A stretch of DNA of 64,000 bases from Micrasema longulum (lineage: Eukaryota > Arthropoda > Insecta > Trichoptera > Brachycentridae): positions 62,001 through 126,000 of the forward strand of contig JAGVSM010000189.1 of NCBI GenBank assembly GCA_022494885.1, read 5' to 3'. The position numbers and the translations under genes were made by a program. Position 1 is the stretch's first letter; each line of letters begins with the position of its first letter. The notes under the pieces are model-generated. The model saw only the letters and a program-made list of their open reading frames with translations, did no database searches and was not told where the DNA came from. Below are positions 51,901 through 54,900 of this stretch, piece by piece.

Positions 51901-54900
51901 AATTTATAAGGTTTTAATATTACAATAAAAGAATAGATTAAAACATTAAAAAAAAAAAAGAACCATTGACAAACATAAGGGACATCGAGGCAAGATCTGG
52001 ACTATTTATTTAGTGCTCGTTTAAATCGTTGTAAACTTAAACCAAAAAAGTCCAGATCTTGTCTTGAGTAAACAATACGACAAAGGCGGGTCATTGGAGA
52101 ATTTAGGCCATAGTTGTTCTATGCTGATCGATGAATAGTACTTCATTGTTTCTCAATCTACGAGTCGGAATATTGAATTTTACTTGTCCCAGTAATGATG
52201 GAATATCGATTATACCATTTAGTATGCCGAACATATATATGGAGTCAATATTAGTTCTACGTTTTTATAGACTAGAAATATTTAACATTGACTCTATTTC
52301 AGCATAAGAATAATTATCTCTCACTAGTCTGAGCATCCACGCTATTTTATGTGATGTATTGTGGGGGTTATGTCTTTCATTTGAGTAAGAGTAGTTATTG
52401 AATCTATAAGTGAGTATTGTTTTAGCGTATAATTGTTTTGGTGTCATAAGTTGTGATTTATGGAATATTTCTTCAGTAGATGTCTGCATCGGGACTCAAT
52501 ACCGTAATTAATATCCTAATTGTATCGGGAATTATGGATTTTTGTGCAACAAATACACTATTATATAGTATTTCCAAAAATACATGAATCACAGCAGATT
52601 TATAGAGATGCGAATGCCACTGTGTCAGTCATGCATTGAGCTTAATTAAAAAAAAGTATCTTATATTGAAGAATTGGTTGGGAGTTGTGAGAGAGGGGGG
52701 TAGAGGTGGGGTTACCCGATTGGTTAATTTTTAGCTAAAAAAGCGGGCTGTACTTAAAACTTATTTGATTATTTATTAGGAAAATATAATTTTTAAGGCT
52801 TTTTTAATGTGAAAGATCTCCATATTATTTAATTTAAGTCCTTTCTTATTATTTAAATGCAAAATTTTGACTCCTACTGACTTGACTAGCAGCGTGGATG
52901 CTGTTGAAATGTCTCAGGGAAATGTGTGGTAAAAACTGTGTGAGATAGGTCCACAGTTGTTCAATGTAAAACTTATAAAATCACATATACCCACGCACAG
53001 GCCAATGCCTATGTGGGATTTTTTTTCTCGCTATTTTATTCTGTTTTATGCTATGTTTTGTAAGGAAAATTTAAAAATAAATATTAAAAAAATATTCCAG
53101 GCATAGTGAATAGCATTCTCTCCTGCCGGATTTTCTACCCGCTCAGCAGGCTGGGCTACTGCGCGTATCTTCTTCACCCCCTGCTGCTAAAGGCGGTCTT
53201 TATATCTGCGGGGGCCGTGTTGCACATAGCTCCGGAAACAATGGTGAGTGATTGACCACGAATTGCCGGACTCTCGGTGAAAGGCCCATTTCGCAGAACA
53301 CAAACCAGCAAACAAACCATCACGCCGTTTCCCCGTAGACCCCTACAGAGAGGATAGAATGCCAGATCACTCTATCTTTGCATACAGATCTCGCTTTCTC
53401 TACATTCATACATCTTCTCATGCACGTGGGTCGATTATTCCAACTTTACTAAAGTATTTTTTGGATTCGGTCATGCCATGTCTTTCTCAGTCTTCCTTTG
53501 TTTTTGTATCCATCAACATTTAGATTGTAAGTATTTTCAGCCGTTTTTCGCTGTCCATTCACTCTACGTGTACAAACCAACGCAGAGCCAACCGACCAAT
53601 CTCGACCTTAGAACAGACTGAGCCATGTTAGATGGAGACTATCCTAACCAGAGGACGCTCCGTATACATTATATAAAATTCACTAGTTTTATTCAGATTC
53701 CCTGGGGTTATATTTCAACAACAACAACAACAACAACAAAACAACAACAACAACAACAGCAACAAAACAACAACAACAACAACAACAAAAAAACAACAAC
53801 AACAACAAAAACAACAACAACAAAAACAACAACAACAAAAACAACAACAAAAAAAACAACAACAACAAAAACAACAAAAACAACAACAACAACAAACCAT
53901 CACGCCGTTTCGCTCTAGGGGTAGGCAGAAAGGATAGAACGCCACATTACTCTGTCTTTGCATACAGACCTCGCTTCCTCTCCATTCATACATCTTCTCA
54001 TGTGCGCACGCCTATTATTCCTACTCTCGACATGTCCATCTTCAAGTATTTGATGGACTTAATCTCGTCGTTGTCTTTCTCGGTCTTTCTCGTTTTCTGC
54101 ATCCATCGACATTCGCATCGTAGATCCTTTTAGATGTTCTTTCGCTGTCCATTCGCTCTACATGTTCAAATCAACACGGTGCCCCTTTTTGAATCGCGAC
54201 CTCATTCTGCCTCTGTCGGCTCTGGAAGCTGACCAACAAGCCAAAACTTCTTTAAACTTGACACTGACTATTTTAATGGACATCTCTCATTCATCGCACC
54301 GAGAGGGTTCAAGATTTGGAAGAACGTATTAAGCTCTCAAGGACAAAAAATAATTTTTAAGAAAGGAGTTAAGGACTGGATTTTCCTTAGTGGGACGGAT
54401 ATGAGTAGGAAACGCCTTGATGATTTTCCCAATGTTTGAGTTTATTGTTTACCATATTGATGTGCCATATATATATTTAAAAAAGTATATTTTTATGTTT
54501 CTGATCCTATATTTGTGGTGATATACTCATGTGTCTATGTCAACTAATTGCTCGTCCCATCTCAACACGGGACTTTTAGGACTTATGTCTCAAATAATGT
54601 ACAGTAAACTTTTGTATGTAAATAAATAAATAAAGGGTTGATTGGACTCATTACTTCAAATGGATGTAGCATCAGCAGTTACTGCTATAAACATTCATGC
54701 ACCACATTTTTTGATCAGCCCTTGTACGTCATTGTTCAATTCAAGTAGCACTATGCTTTATTTTTCATTTCATTACATAAATCTCTTAATTTATTATGGT
54801 TAATTTTTCCTTTTCAGCTCGTGTACTTTATTGGTTTTACAATTATTTCCTTCGCCCTGGCCCTTATTGTGTCAGTGATATTCGAGGCTCCCGCTGTTTC

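Noticed and set aside
53625..53993. Long frames across the CAA tract on both strands
   Set aside because: They are translations of a triplet microsatellite.
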